From Acidobacteriota bacterium (GTDB lineage Bacteria > Acidobacteriota > Terriglobia > Bryobacterales > JACQDG01): DNA of 7,015 nucleotides. Each line of letters begins with the position of its first letter. Within the stretch, counting starts at the first letter, position 1. Shown here piece by piece: positions 1-5,318 of this stretch. Under the pieces are notes generated by a model. The model had not been told where the DNA came from. It did not search any database and saw only the letters and a list, made by a program, of their open reading frames with translations. Position numbers and translations under genes: made by a program. The DNA lies in NCBI GenBank assembly GCA_016201185.1, contig JACQDG010000325.1, positions 1-7,015 on the forward strand, in the 5' to 3' direction.

Positions 1-1230
1 CGCGACATGACCCGCGAAATGGGCAAGGTGCTCGAAGAAACCCGCGGCGACGTGCAGGAAGCCATCGACATGGCCCTGTTCATGGCCGGGGAAGGTCGCC
101 GGCTTTACGGGCAAACCACGCCGTCGGAGCTGCCCGACAAGTTCTGCCTGACGGTGCGGATGCCGGTGGGCGTCTGCGCCCTGATCACGCCATGGAATTT
201 CCCCATGGCGATCCCGTCGTGGAAAATCCTGCCGGCGCTGGTGTGCGGCGACGCGGTGGTGATCAAGCCGGCCACCGACACGCCGCTGAGCTGCTGGAAC
301 TTCGTACGGATACTGCACGAGGCGGGCGTGCCGCCGGGCGTGCTGAACCTGGTGACCGGGCGCGGGTCCGAAGTTGGCGAGCCGCTGCTGGCCGACCCGA
401 ACGTGCGGCTGGTTTCCTTCACCGGCTCGACCGAAGTGGGGCGCCGCATTTCCTCAGCTTGCGCCCCGGGCTTCAAACACTGCAACCTGGAGATGGGCGG
501 CAAGAACGTCATCATCATTCTGGACGATGCCAATCTCGACTTGGCCGTGGACGGTTGCCTGTGGGGCGGCTTCGGCACCACCGGCCAACGCTGCACCGCC
601 ACCAGCCGTGTGGTGGCCCAGGAAGGAGTGTACTCCCGCTTTCTCGACCGCTTCGCCGAGCGGGCCCGCTCGCTGCGTGTGGGCGACGGCTTGGATCCCG
701 CGGTGCAGGTGGGTCCGCTCGTCAACCAGAAGCAGCGTGAGACGGTGGCCGGCTACGTGGAGGTGGGAAAGAAGGAAGGAGCGCGGCTGGTCTGCGGCGG
801 CCAACCGCTCGACGAGCCGGGACTCGGCGGCGGCTGGTTCTTCGCCCCCACCATCTTCGCCGACGTCGATCCGAAAATGCGCATCGCCCAGGAGGAGATC
901 TTCGGTCCGGTAGTATCGGTAATATCCTGTAAGAGCCTGGACCAGGCCATCGAGATCGGCAACGGCGTCTCCTACGGGCTTTCCTCGTCGATCTACACCC
1001 GCGACATCAACGCCGCCTTCCGCGCCATGCGGGAGATGTACACCGGGATCTTCTACGTGAACGCCCCCACGATCGGAGCCGAGGTGCATTTGCCGTTCGG
1101 CGGGACCAAGGAAACCGGCAACGGCCACCGCGAAAGCGGCCTGGCCGCGCTCGACCAGTTTTCCGAGTGGAAGTCGATTTACGTGGACTACAGCAACCGC
1201 TTACAGCGGGCGCAGATCGATACTGAGTGA
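1..1230 (+). CDS. NAD(P)-dependent aldehyde dehydrogenase, N-terminus cut by window edge
   Basis: Oxidises an aldehyde to a carboxylic acid with NAD(P)+, in the cytoplasm. The frame is open from base 1, so the gene starts outside the window. About 409 residues are visible; the family is usually 480-500 residues, so roughly 80-100 are missing, including part of the Rossmann domain. All core residues are present: the oxyanion Asn in PWNFP (196-198), the nucleotide-binding FTGSTEVG stretch, the general-base Glu in LEMGGK (490-492), the nucleophile Cys in GQRCT (592-594) and the cofactor-binding Glu in EEIFGPV (895-897). The Asn-Glu-Cys spacing matches well-studied ALDHs. The C-terminus has HLPFGGTKETGNGHRESG, a variant that I cannot tie to one substrate; semialdehyde dehydrogenases of amino acid or sugar breakdown are plausible. 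It converges on the small gene at 1234-1503 with only three bases between stop codons, and no terminator hairpin is visible. Confidence 0.96.
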   Translation, partial: RDMTREMGKVLEETRGDVQEAIDMALFMAGEGRRLYGQTTPSELPDKFCLTVRMPVGVCALITPWNFPMAIPSWKILPALVCGDAVVIKPATDTPLSCWNFVRILHEAGVPPGVLNLVTGRGSEVGEPLLADPNVRLVSFTGSTEVGRRISSACAPGFKHCNLEMGGKNVIIILDDANLDLAVDGCLWGGFGTTGQRCTATSRVVAQEGVYSRFLDRFAERARSLRVGDGLDPAVQVGPLVNQKQRETVAGYVEVGKKEGARLVCGGQPLDEPGLGGGWFFAPTIFADVDPKMRIAQEEIFGPVVSVISCKSLDQAIEIGNGVSYGLSSSIYTRDINAAFRAMREMYTGIFYVNAPTIGAEVHLPFGGTKETGNGHRESGLAALDQFSEWKSIYVDYSNRLQRAQIDTE

Positions 1231-1233
1231 GAC

Positions 1234-1503
1234 TTATTTTCGAGCTACGACGAGGAAAATACCTGCCATCAGGCTGAGCCAGTTGACCAGGATCAAGCTC
1301 ATGGCCCATCGGAAACTAGTTCTAAATTCGGCTCGCAGGTCAGCCATCTGAGCTTCTAGGCCCGTCCTTGTGTGGTCCATTTCGGCCCTTACACCGTCGA
1401 AGCCGCGGTGCATTTCCGAACGCAGATCATCAATGCGCTTCGTCAGCTCCTTGTAGGAGCCCTCCAGGCCGGCGATTCTCACTTCCAGCGTGCTTTCCGG
1501 CAT
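1234..1503 (-). CDS. Small coiled-coil protein with C-terminal membrane anchor, function unknown
   Basis: An 89-residue protein that I do not recognise by name. Residues 4-62 are highly charged and heptad-like, with repeats such as LEVRIAGLEGSYKELTKRIDDL and LEAQMADLRAEF, which predicts a long coiled coil. Residues about 66-86 (FRWAMSLILVNWLSLMAGIFLVV) form one hydrophobic membrane helix, followed by a short basic tail (ARK). This matches the general form of small bacterial tail-anchored coiled-coil proteins, which probably oligomerise with the soluble part in the cytoplasm. The start ATG is at 1501-1503; an in-frame stop lies just upstream at 1510-1512, so the start cannot be much earlier. 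The ribosome binding site is weak (GAAG). It is divergent from the amidohydrolase and convergent with the aldehyde dehydrogenase, so it is probably a single-gene unit. Its coherent amphipathic-plus-membrane pattern argues against a random ORF. Confidence 0.75.
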   Translation of the reverse strand: MPESTLEVRIAGLEGSYKELTKRIDDLRSEMHRGFDGVRAEMDHTRTGLEAQMADLRAEFRTSFRWAMSLILVNWLSLMAGIFLVVARK

Positions 1504-1529
1504 GCAACTTCATAGTAGCATGATAGGGG

Positions 1530-1535
1530 TATACT
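1530..1535 (+). promoter_or_regulatory. Possible -10 box (TATACT) for the amidohydrolase
   Basis: TATACT matches the sigma-70 -10 consensus at five of six positions and lies in the 83-bp gap between two divergent genes, about 50 bases upstream of the ATG at 1587. The best upstream -35 candidate (TTCATA, 1509-1514) is poor and only 15 bases away. The core GTATAC is self-complementary, so it could also serve the minus-strand gene. Confidence 0.25.
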
Positions 1536-1572
1536 CTTTGGTGCTTCCAGTGAGTTGAAATCAGGAATCTTG

Positions 1573-1577
1573 AGGAG
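1573..1577 (+). promoter_or_regulatory. Ribosome binding site for the original amidohydrolase start
   Basis: AGGAG sits nine bases before the ATG at 1587, which is ideal spacing. It identifies 1587 (or the adjacent ATG at 1590) as the evolved start. That matters because this start reads a signal peptide in a different frame from the downstream catalytic body. Confidence 0.7.
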
Positions 1578-1586
1578 AACACAGAC

Positions 1587-1739
1587 ATGATGCGAAGGCG
1601 CGCCATTGCCGCAATTCTCTTTCTGTCCGTTGCGGCGACCGGCCGCAGGCCGAAGCGCTGGCCGTTTCGGGCGACAGCATCCTGGCCATCGGCAGCAACG
1701 AGGAGATCCAACGCTACCACGGTTCCTCCACCAAGGTGA
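1587..1739 (+). pseudogene. Signal-peptide start of the amidohydrolase, out of frame with its body
   Basis: The ATG at 1587, with a good ribosome binding site, begins MMRRRAIAAILFLSVAATG, a typical signal peptide: basic n-region, hydrophobic core and Ala-rich end. After about base 1640 this frame becomes Arg/Pro/Ala-rich nonsense and stops at TGA 1737-1739, giving a 50-codon ORF. The neighbouring frame (codons at 1640, 1643 and so on) reads RPQAEALAVSGDSILAIGSN, the usual start of the amidohydrolase beta-sandwich, and runs without a stop into the catalytic body. Exported YtcJ-like proteins normally have about 20 residues (an 'ADLVLxNGxVxTxD' strand) between these two parts; here they are absent. 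I infer a frame-disrupting deletion near 1640, in the genome or in the assembly. The junction lies on a small hairpin, CGGCC-GCA-GGCCG (1640-1652). Confidence 0.65.
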
Positions 1740-3235
1740 TCGACCTCGGCGGCAAGCTGGCCGTTCCGGGGTGGATCGAGGGTCACGGCCACTTCACCGG
1801 CATCGGGCAGGCGAAGATGAACCTGGACCTGCGCAACGCCAAAGACTGGGACGTGATCGTCGCCAAGGTCGCCGCGGCGGCCAAGAAAGCGAAGCCCGGG
1901 GAATGGATCCTGGGCCGGGGATGGCACCAGAAGGACTGGAACCCGGCGCCGTCGCCGAACGTGGAAGGCTTCCCGGTGCACAAGACCTTGAGCGAAGCCT
2001 CGCCGAACAACCCTGTGATGCTGGTGCACGCCAGCGGCCACGCGTCGTTCGTCAACGCCAAGGCGATCGAGCTCGTCGGAATCGACAAGAACACCGCACC
2101 GCCTTCCGGGGGCGATATTCTGAAGGATGCCGACGGCAATCCGACCGGTCTGCTGCGGGAGACGGCCCAGGGACTGGTGCGGAGAGCGCTCGAAAAAGAC
2201 CGTAGCAAGTGGACCCCCGAGCAGCGAAACGCCGAGCTGCAGAAGCAGATCGACCTGTCGGTGGAAGAGTGCCTGGGCAAAGGCATTACCACTTTCGAAG
2301 ACGCCGGGTCTTCGCTCGAAGTGATCCAGGCGCTGAAGAAGCGGGTGGACGAGGGTCGCATGGGCCTACGGCTGTGGGTCATGATCCGCGCAGCTTACGA
2401 GCAGCTCGAGAAGAACCCGGCCTCCTATAAGCTGATTGATTTCGGAGACAAGCGGCTGACCGTGCGGGCGATCAAGCAAGGCATGGACGGCGCCTTAGGG
2501 CCGCGCGGCGCCTGGCTGCTCGAGCCCTACGACGATCTCCCGACGAGCTCCGGCCTGAATACCCAGAGCATCGACGACATCACCAAGATGGCGGAGCTGG
2601 CCATGGCCAACGGCTTCCAACTTTGCGTTCACGCCATCGGCGACCGGGCCAATCGCGAGACGCTGAACATTTATGAGAAGGTGTTCCACGAGCACCCGGA
2701 CAAGAAAGACCTGCGCTGGCGCATTGAGCACTCGCAGCATCTCAGCGCCGCCGACATCCCGCGTTTCGGGCAGCTCGGCGTAATCGCCGCCATGCAGGCC
2801 AACCACTGCACTTCGGACGCCCCTTACGTGCTCGCGCGCCTGGGCCCTAAGCGGGCCGAGGAAGGCGCTTACGTGTGGCAGAAGCTGATGAAATCCGGGG
2901 CCATCGTCACCAACGGCACGGACGCCCCGGTGGAGGACGTGAACCCCATCGGCTCGTTCTACGCCGCCGTCTCCAGGAAGCTGAAGGATGGCTCGGTGTT
3001 CTACCCCGACCAGCGCATGAGCCGCATGGACGCGCTGATGTCCTACACCATCCTCAACGCCTTTGCCGCGTTCGAGGAAAAGGCCAAGGGCTCCCTGACG
3101 CCCGGCAAGCTGGCAGACGTGACCGTCCTTTCCAAGGACATCATGACCGTCCCCGAGGACGAGATTCCTTCGACGCAGGTGGTGTACACGATTGTCGGCG
3201 GGAAAGTGATGTACCAGAACCGGAAGCCGATGTAG
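1736..3235 (+). CDS. YtcJ-like metal-dependent amidohydrolase (Amidohydro_3 type), N-terminus disrupted
   Basis: A TIM-barrel hydrolase that would act on an amide, carbamate or cyclic amidine; the substrate cannot be predicted. The visible body is 499 residues from a GTG at 1736. Counting from there: metal-binding HGH at 17-19 after LAVPGWIEG; KQGMDGALGPRGAWLLEPY at about 247-265; HAIGDRA at 299-305; RIEHSQH at 329-335; QANHCTSDAPY at 355-364; the catalytic-type Asp in GTDAPVEDVNP (Asp396); and a C-terminal GSLTPGKLADVTVLSKD sandwich strand. All are standard for the family, so the barrel is intact. GTG 1736 is probably not the natural start: homologous sequence continues upstream in the same frame to about 1640 without any ATG, GTG or TTG, and a signal peptide with a strong ribosome binding site lies in another frame at 1587. 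The intact ancestor was probably exported. If expression starts at 1736, the product would be cytoplasmic and lack part of the beta-sandwich. Confidence 0.9.
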   Translation: MIDLGGKLAVPGWIEGHGHFTGIGQAKMNLDLRNAKDWDVIVAKVAAAAKKAKPGEWILGRGWHQKDWNPAPSPNVEGFPVHKTLSEASPNNPVMLVHASGHASFVNAKAIELVGIDKNTAPPSGGDILKDADGNPTGLLRETAQGLVRRALEKDRSKWTPEQRNAELQKQIDLSVEECLGKGITTFEDAGSSLEVIQALKKRVDEGRMGLRLWVMIRAAYEQLEKNPASYKLIDFGDKRLTVRAIKQGMDGALGPRGAWLLEPYDDLPTSSGLNTQSIDDITKMAELAMANGFQLCVHAIGDRANRETLNIYEKVFHEHPDKKDLRWRIEHSQHLSAADIPRFGQLGVIAAMQANHCTSDAPYVLARLGPKRAEEGAYVWQKLMKSGAIVTNGTDAPVEDVNPIGSFYAAVSRKLKDGSVFYPDQRMSRMDALMSYTILNAFAAFEEKAKGSLTPGKLADVTVLSKDIMTVPEDEIPSTQVVYTIVGGKVMYQNRKPM

Positions 3236-3360
3236 CGAGCCGGCCAGAACCTGCTCTTATAGGCCAGACTTGACCTTGCAGGCCTCGCTGTCGGATTAGG
3301 TCAGGCGCGTCAGATGTGCTACGCCATGTGCATAACTTCCTGGTGGCCCGTGATCCAGGA

Positions 3361-3366
3361 TATGAT
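3361..3366 (+). promoter_or_regulatory. Possible -10 box placed for leaderless expression of the nuclease gene
   Basis: TATGAT matches TATAAT at five of six positions and ends eight bases before the ATG at 3375. Transcription would then begin at or next to the start codon, giving a leaderless message. This fits the absence of a recognisable ribosome binding site there. No good -35 is visible 16-18 bases upstream, so support is weak. Confidence 0.3.
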
Positions 3367-3374
3367 AAGCGGTT

Positions 3375-4478
3375 ATGGAGATCTCCAACAGGAGGATCTG
3401 GCAACAGGCCGCCGGCGACACCGACCGAGACTATTCCGACATTTGCCTCAAGTGGGACATCATCTTGAATGGACCTGGACACCTTGGACCATGGCCGATG
3501 TGTGAGAGCGCTCTCCGGGACGAGGGATGGTCACCCCGGAAAATCACGGACCTCCGGCGTTTCGCAGTTGAAATGGCTGACGGTGATCTTGTGATCCTGC
3601 GAATGGGCACGAGCAAGGTTCTCGCTGTTGGACAGGTCGTTGGGCCGTACCTTTGGTGTGATGAGTTCGGCGACATCGACGGGTGGAGGTTGCAGCATGT
3701 GCGGCGGGTGCGCTGGCTATGGAAAGATCAGTCCTCCCCTAAGACGTTCGACACATACGCACTGAAGCTAGGAGATACGACACAGCTTCTGGCCGCCGGG
3801 AGCCCGGTCGAGGGCTGGCTGGGAACCCTCGACATCTCACACGAGGCACTTACCCGTCCTTTACCAGAATTGCCCGAAGCTAAGCAGACCGAAACATCCA
3901 TCGCAGAGATTTCGGAGTACTTGTTTGATCACGGCGTTGCGAGCGTTGCAATCACGAACCTGGTCAGCGAGATCGGAGAGCTGACACGGATCGCAAAGTG
4001 GTATCAACGTTCAAGCAAGCCATCCGAGCACGAAACAGTGGCATATCTTGTGGTGCCTCTCTTGCGGGCCCTCGGTTGGACACCGCAGCGCATGGGAGTG
4101 GAATGGAACAGCGTTGACGTTGCTTTATTTGAGCGGCTCCCGCGAAGTGACGCGACTCTTCAAATCGTCGTCGAGGGCAAGAAAATGGACAACTCTTGCC
4201 TTACCGCCAAACCGCAAGCGATGTCGTACGCGCACGGCAAGAGCGGATGTCATCGCCTGATTGTGACTGACGGCCTCCGCTATGGTGTCTATGTCCGCCG
4301 TACGAGGGGAACGTTCGGCCTGTATGCTTACTTGAACCTCACCCGACTCAGACGAACCTACCCGGCAATCGAGTGCAGAGGCGCTGAGGAGGCACTTCTG
4401 GCAATGGCTCCGGAGTGGAAGCCAGCCGAGGAAGTTGAGATCCGTCCTGCGTATGCCCCCGAGGCTCAGGGCAGATAG
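3375..4478 (+). CDS. EVE/PUA-like domain fused to a PD-(D/E)XK (HsdR-N-like) nuclease; candidate modification-dependent restriction enzyme
   Basis: A 367-residue two-part protein. Residues 8-116 begin RRIWQQAAGD and continue through LRRFAVEMADGDLVILRMGTSKVLAVGQVVG to LQHVRRVRWLW. This alternation of 'GDLV' strand, 'AVGxVxG' strand and terminal 'RRVRW' strand resembles EVE/PUA-like domains, which bind modified bases in DNA or RNA; this match is from memory of the fold pattern. Residues about 120-210 form a linker with a helical part. Residues 217-325 resemble the type I restriction HsdR N-terminal nuclease: EHETVAYLVVPLLRALGW, then Asp248 in NSVDVALF, Glu267-x-Lys269 in VVEGKKMD, the QxxxY motif at 281-285 (QAMSYA), and RLIVTDGLRYGVYV. 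The catalytic residues are complete. No helicase, methyltransferase or specificity subunit lies nearby, so it appears to act alone. Sampled GC is about 52%, against about 62% in the amidohydrolase, which suggests transfer. The start is supported because the domain begins within 10 residues of it. Nuclease fold is fairly sure; the DNA-modification target is inferred. Confidence 0.85.
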   Translation: MEISNRRIWQQAAGDTDRDYSDICLKWDIILNGPGHLGPWPMCESALRDEGWSPRKITDLRRFAVEMADGDLVILRMGTSKVLAVGQVVGPYLWCDEFGDIDGWRLQHVRRVRWLWKDQSSPKTFDTYALKLGDTTQLLAAGSPVEGWLGTLDISHEALTRPLPELPEAKQTETSIAEISEYLFDHGVASVAITNLVSEIGELTRIAKWYQRSSKPSEHETVAYLVVPLLRALGWTPQRMGVEWNSVDVALFERLPRSDATLQIVVEGKKMDNSCLTAKPQAMSYAHGKSGCHRLIVTDGLRYGVYVRRTRGTFGLYAYLNLTRLRRTYPAIECRGAEEALLAMAPEWKPAEEVEIRPAYAPEAQGR

Positions 4479-4499
4479 TCGGTTATACGGAAGTTGGGA

Positions 4500-4514
4500 A
4501 CTCCGGCCCGGAGT
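4500..4514. repeat. 15-bp palindrome just after the nuclease gene
   Basis: ACTCCGG-C-CCGGAGT is a perfect 7-bp inverted repeat around one base, 22 bases after the nuclease stop codon. As RNA it could form a five-pair stem with a GGCCC loop. No T-run follows, so a standard terminator is unlikely; it may be a weak terminator, a protein-binding site or chance. Confidence 0.4.
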
Positions 4515-4582
4515 CCTACCAGGTGTTTGCCAACTGGCGACTCGTCGGCGCTGTCCGTAAGGTCGAGTTCAGACTACTGCAC

Positions 4583-4768
4583 CTAGTGTCGTGTCCCAGA
4601 AGTTTGCGGAAGAATTCAAGCGCCAAGCCCGGCCTCTGTCATTCCGAGCGCAGCGAGGAATCTGCTTTGTTTGACAACGTGAACAACAGATCCCTCGCTT
4701 TCGCTCGGGATGACAGGCTGCTGGCCCCTTTTCGATTTATTCTGCGAACCTCTGGGACAGGACACCAG
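4583..4768. repeat. 186-bp symmetric fold-back (MITE-like) intergenic repeat
   Basis: Two 82-base arms (4583-4664 and 4687-4768) are imperfect inverted copies around a 22-base centre. The inner arms CTGTCATTCCGAGCG-CAGCG... (4636-4664) and its mate (4687-4716) differ by two mismatches and a one-base gap. The outer arms, starting CTAGTGTC and CTGGTGTC, match at 29 of 37 positions, and most differences are transitions that keep G:U pairs in RNA. The stretch at about 4620-4635 against 4717-4732 pairs poorly. The centre adds a short TTGTT/AACAA pairing. There is no ORF for a transposase and no clear target-site duplication. The inner arms resemble the dispersed repeat that yields spurious 'HSERSEES' peptides in environmental genomes. 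It lies six bases from the stop of the 69-aa gene and 104 bases from the nuclease stop, so it could end transcription from both sides. Confidence 0.85.
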
Positions 4769-4774
4769 CTCGAA

Positions 4775-4984
4775 TCAGCGCACGACGGTCACAGTGGCAG
4801 GCTCTATTTGGTATCCGTCATCCTCGGCCGTCTTCACGGCCGCGGAGCGCAGGATGTCTTCGCCGGCGTCGTGGGGGGCGCCGGGCGCGGGCCGCCGGAT
4901 CACTTCCTCGCCCACCTGGATGCGGATCAACCACCTCTTCTTCTCGGAATCCCAACGTATTTCTGCACGGTCCGCTCGTGTCAT
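4775..4984 (-). CDS. Small 69-residue protein of unknown function
   Basis: I do not recognise this protein. It opens MTRADRAEIRWDSEKKRWLIRIQVGEEVIRRP, an alternating polar/hydrophobic pattern suggesting two beta strands. An acidic helical stretch follows (DILRSAAVKTAEDDG), then a final strand (PATVTVVR). There is no signal peptide, membrane segment or cysteine. The evidence for a real gene is good: AAGGAG (4991-4996) lies six bases before the ATG at 4982-4984, and the composition is balanced, unlike the Arg/Pro-rich shadow frames. Its stop is six bases from the edge of the fold-back repeat. A second strong ribosome binding site and a 13-codon reading frame lie directly upstream and overlap its start by ATGA, so translation may be coupled. 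Confidence 0.75.
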   Translation of the reverse strand: MTRADRAEIRWDSEKKRWLIRIQVGEEVIRRPAPGAPHDAGEDILRSAAVKTAEDDGYQIEPATVTVVR

Positions 4985-5022
4985 CTTCGTCTCCTTACAA
5001 GCAGCTTGCCAGGTGACTCCAT
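4981..5022 (-). CDS. Possible 13-residue leader peptide overlapping the 69-aa gene
   Basis: ATG at 5020-5022 follows GGAGG (5028-5032) with a five-base spacer and reads MESPGKLLVRRRR. Its TGA (4981-4983) overlaps the ATG of the next gene as ATGA. The four terminal Arg codons are AGG-AGA-CGA-AGA, all normally uncommon in high-GC bacteria, and they coincide with the ribosome binding site of the 69-aa gene. This fits translational coupling or attenuation. However, any purine-rich ribosome binding site read in this frame gives Arg codons, so the run may be coincidental. A longer frame upstream (to 5295) exists but looks non-coding. Confidence 0.35.
   Translation of the reverse strand: MESPGKLLVRRRR
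4991..4996 (-). promoter_or_regulatory. Ribosome binding site of the 69-aa gene
   Basis: AAGGAG on the minus strand, six bases before the ATG at 4984. It fixes the start of this small gene. It also lies inside the last codons of the possible leader peptide, so ribosomes translating the leader would cover it. Confidence 0.7.
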
Positions 5023-5032
5023 TTTAACCTCC

Positions 5033-5318
5033 GCCGGGGCGTCGGGATATGCGAGACGGCAGCTCCAGCGCCGACGAGCTGGAGCCTCTTCTCGGCAAGG
5101 AACTTCCGAAAGCGCGCCTCCTCTTCCGGATACCGCACTGGCCCGAGAAGCCGGGATGCTTAAGAGAGCGGCTAGAAACGGGATGAAGGCGGATACTTGT
5201 ACTGGGCGCATAAGAACGTCGTCCCCGTGGCGCACTATTGTAGTACGACGGCCTGGCCGGCTGTTCCATTGTGGTAACTTAAGGCGTTCCGGCACGTCGC
5301 TGAGCCGGCCGGCCGCCT
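5033..5318. other. Non-coding stretch upstream of the leader peptide and the TPR gene
   Basis: About 285 bases between divergent genes without a convincing ORF; the frames that cross it translate to Arg/Ser/Pro-rich shadows. It holds a 7-bp hairpin GCTCCAG/CTGGAGC with a 10-base loop (5062-5085), and a GC-rich inverted pair around 5253-5262 and 5303-5312 ending six bases before the TPR start, which could fold over its ribosome binding region. No convincing sigma-70 promoter was found on either strand, although TAAAAT (minus strand, 5021-5026, just outside) could be a -10 for the leader. No tRNA or known ncRNA was recognised. Confidence 0.5.

Noticed and set aside
454..1128. Long minus-strand ORF inside the aldehyde dehydrogenase
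   Set aside because: It is a His/Gly/Ala-rich mirror of a clearly coding GC-rich gene, with no recognisable domain; the plus-strand frame has all catalytic motifs.
1430..2382. Minus-strand ORFs of about 200 codons over the amidohydrolase start
   Set aside because: They are shadows of the amidohydrolase frame; composition is unlike protein and no start signal is visible.
3271..3303. Inverted pair TGACCT/AGGTCA after the amidohydrolase as a terminator
   Set aside because: Six-base arms with a 21-base spacer and no T-run; too weak to call.
5088..5150. Eight-base inverted repeat CTTCTCGG/CCGAGAAG as a structured RNA
   Set aside because: The 47-base spacer has no further nested pairing that I can see; chance is likely at this GC content.
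5023..5295. Minus-strand extension (from 5295) of the possible leader-peptide frame into a 104-aa protein
   Set aside because: The part upstream of 5022 is Arg/Ser/Ala-rich and without domain pattern; only the ATG at 5022 has a ribosome binding site.
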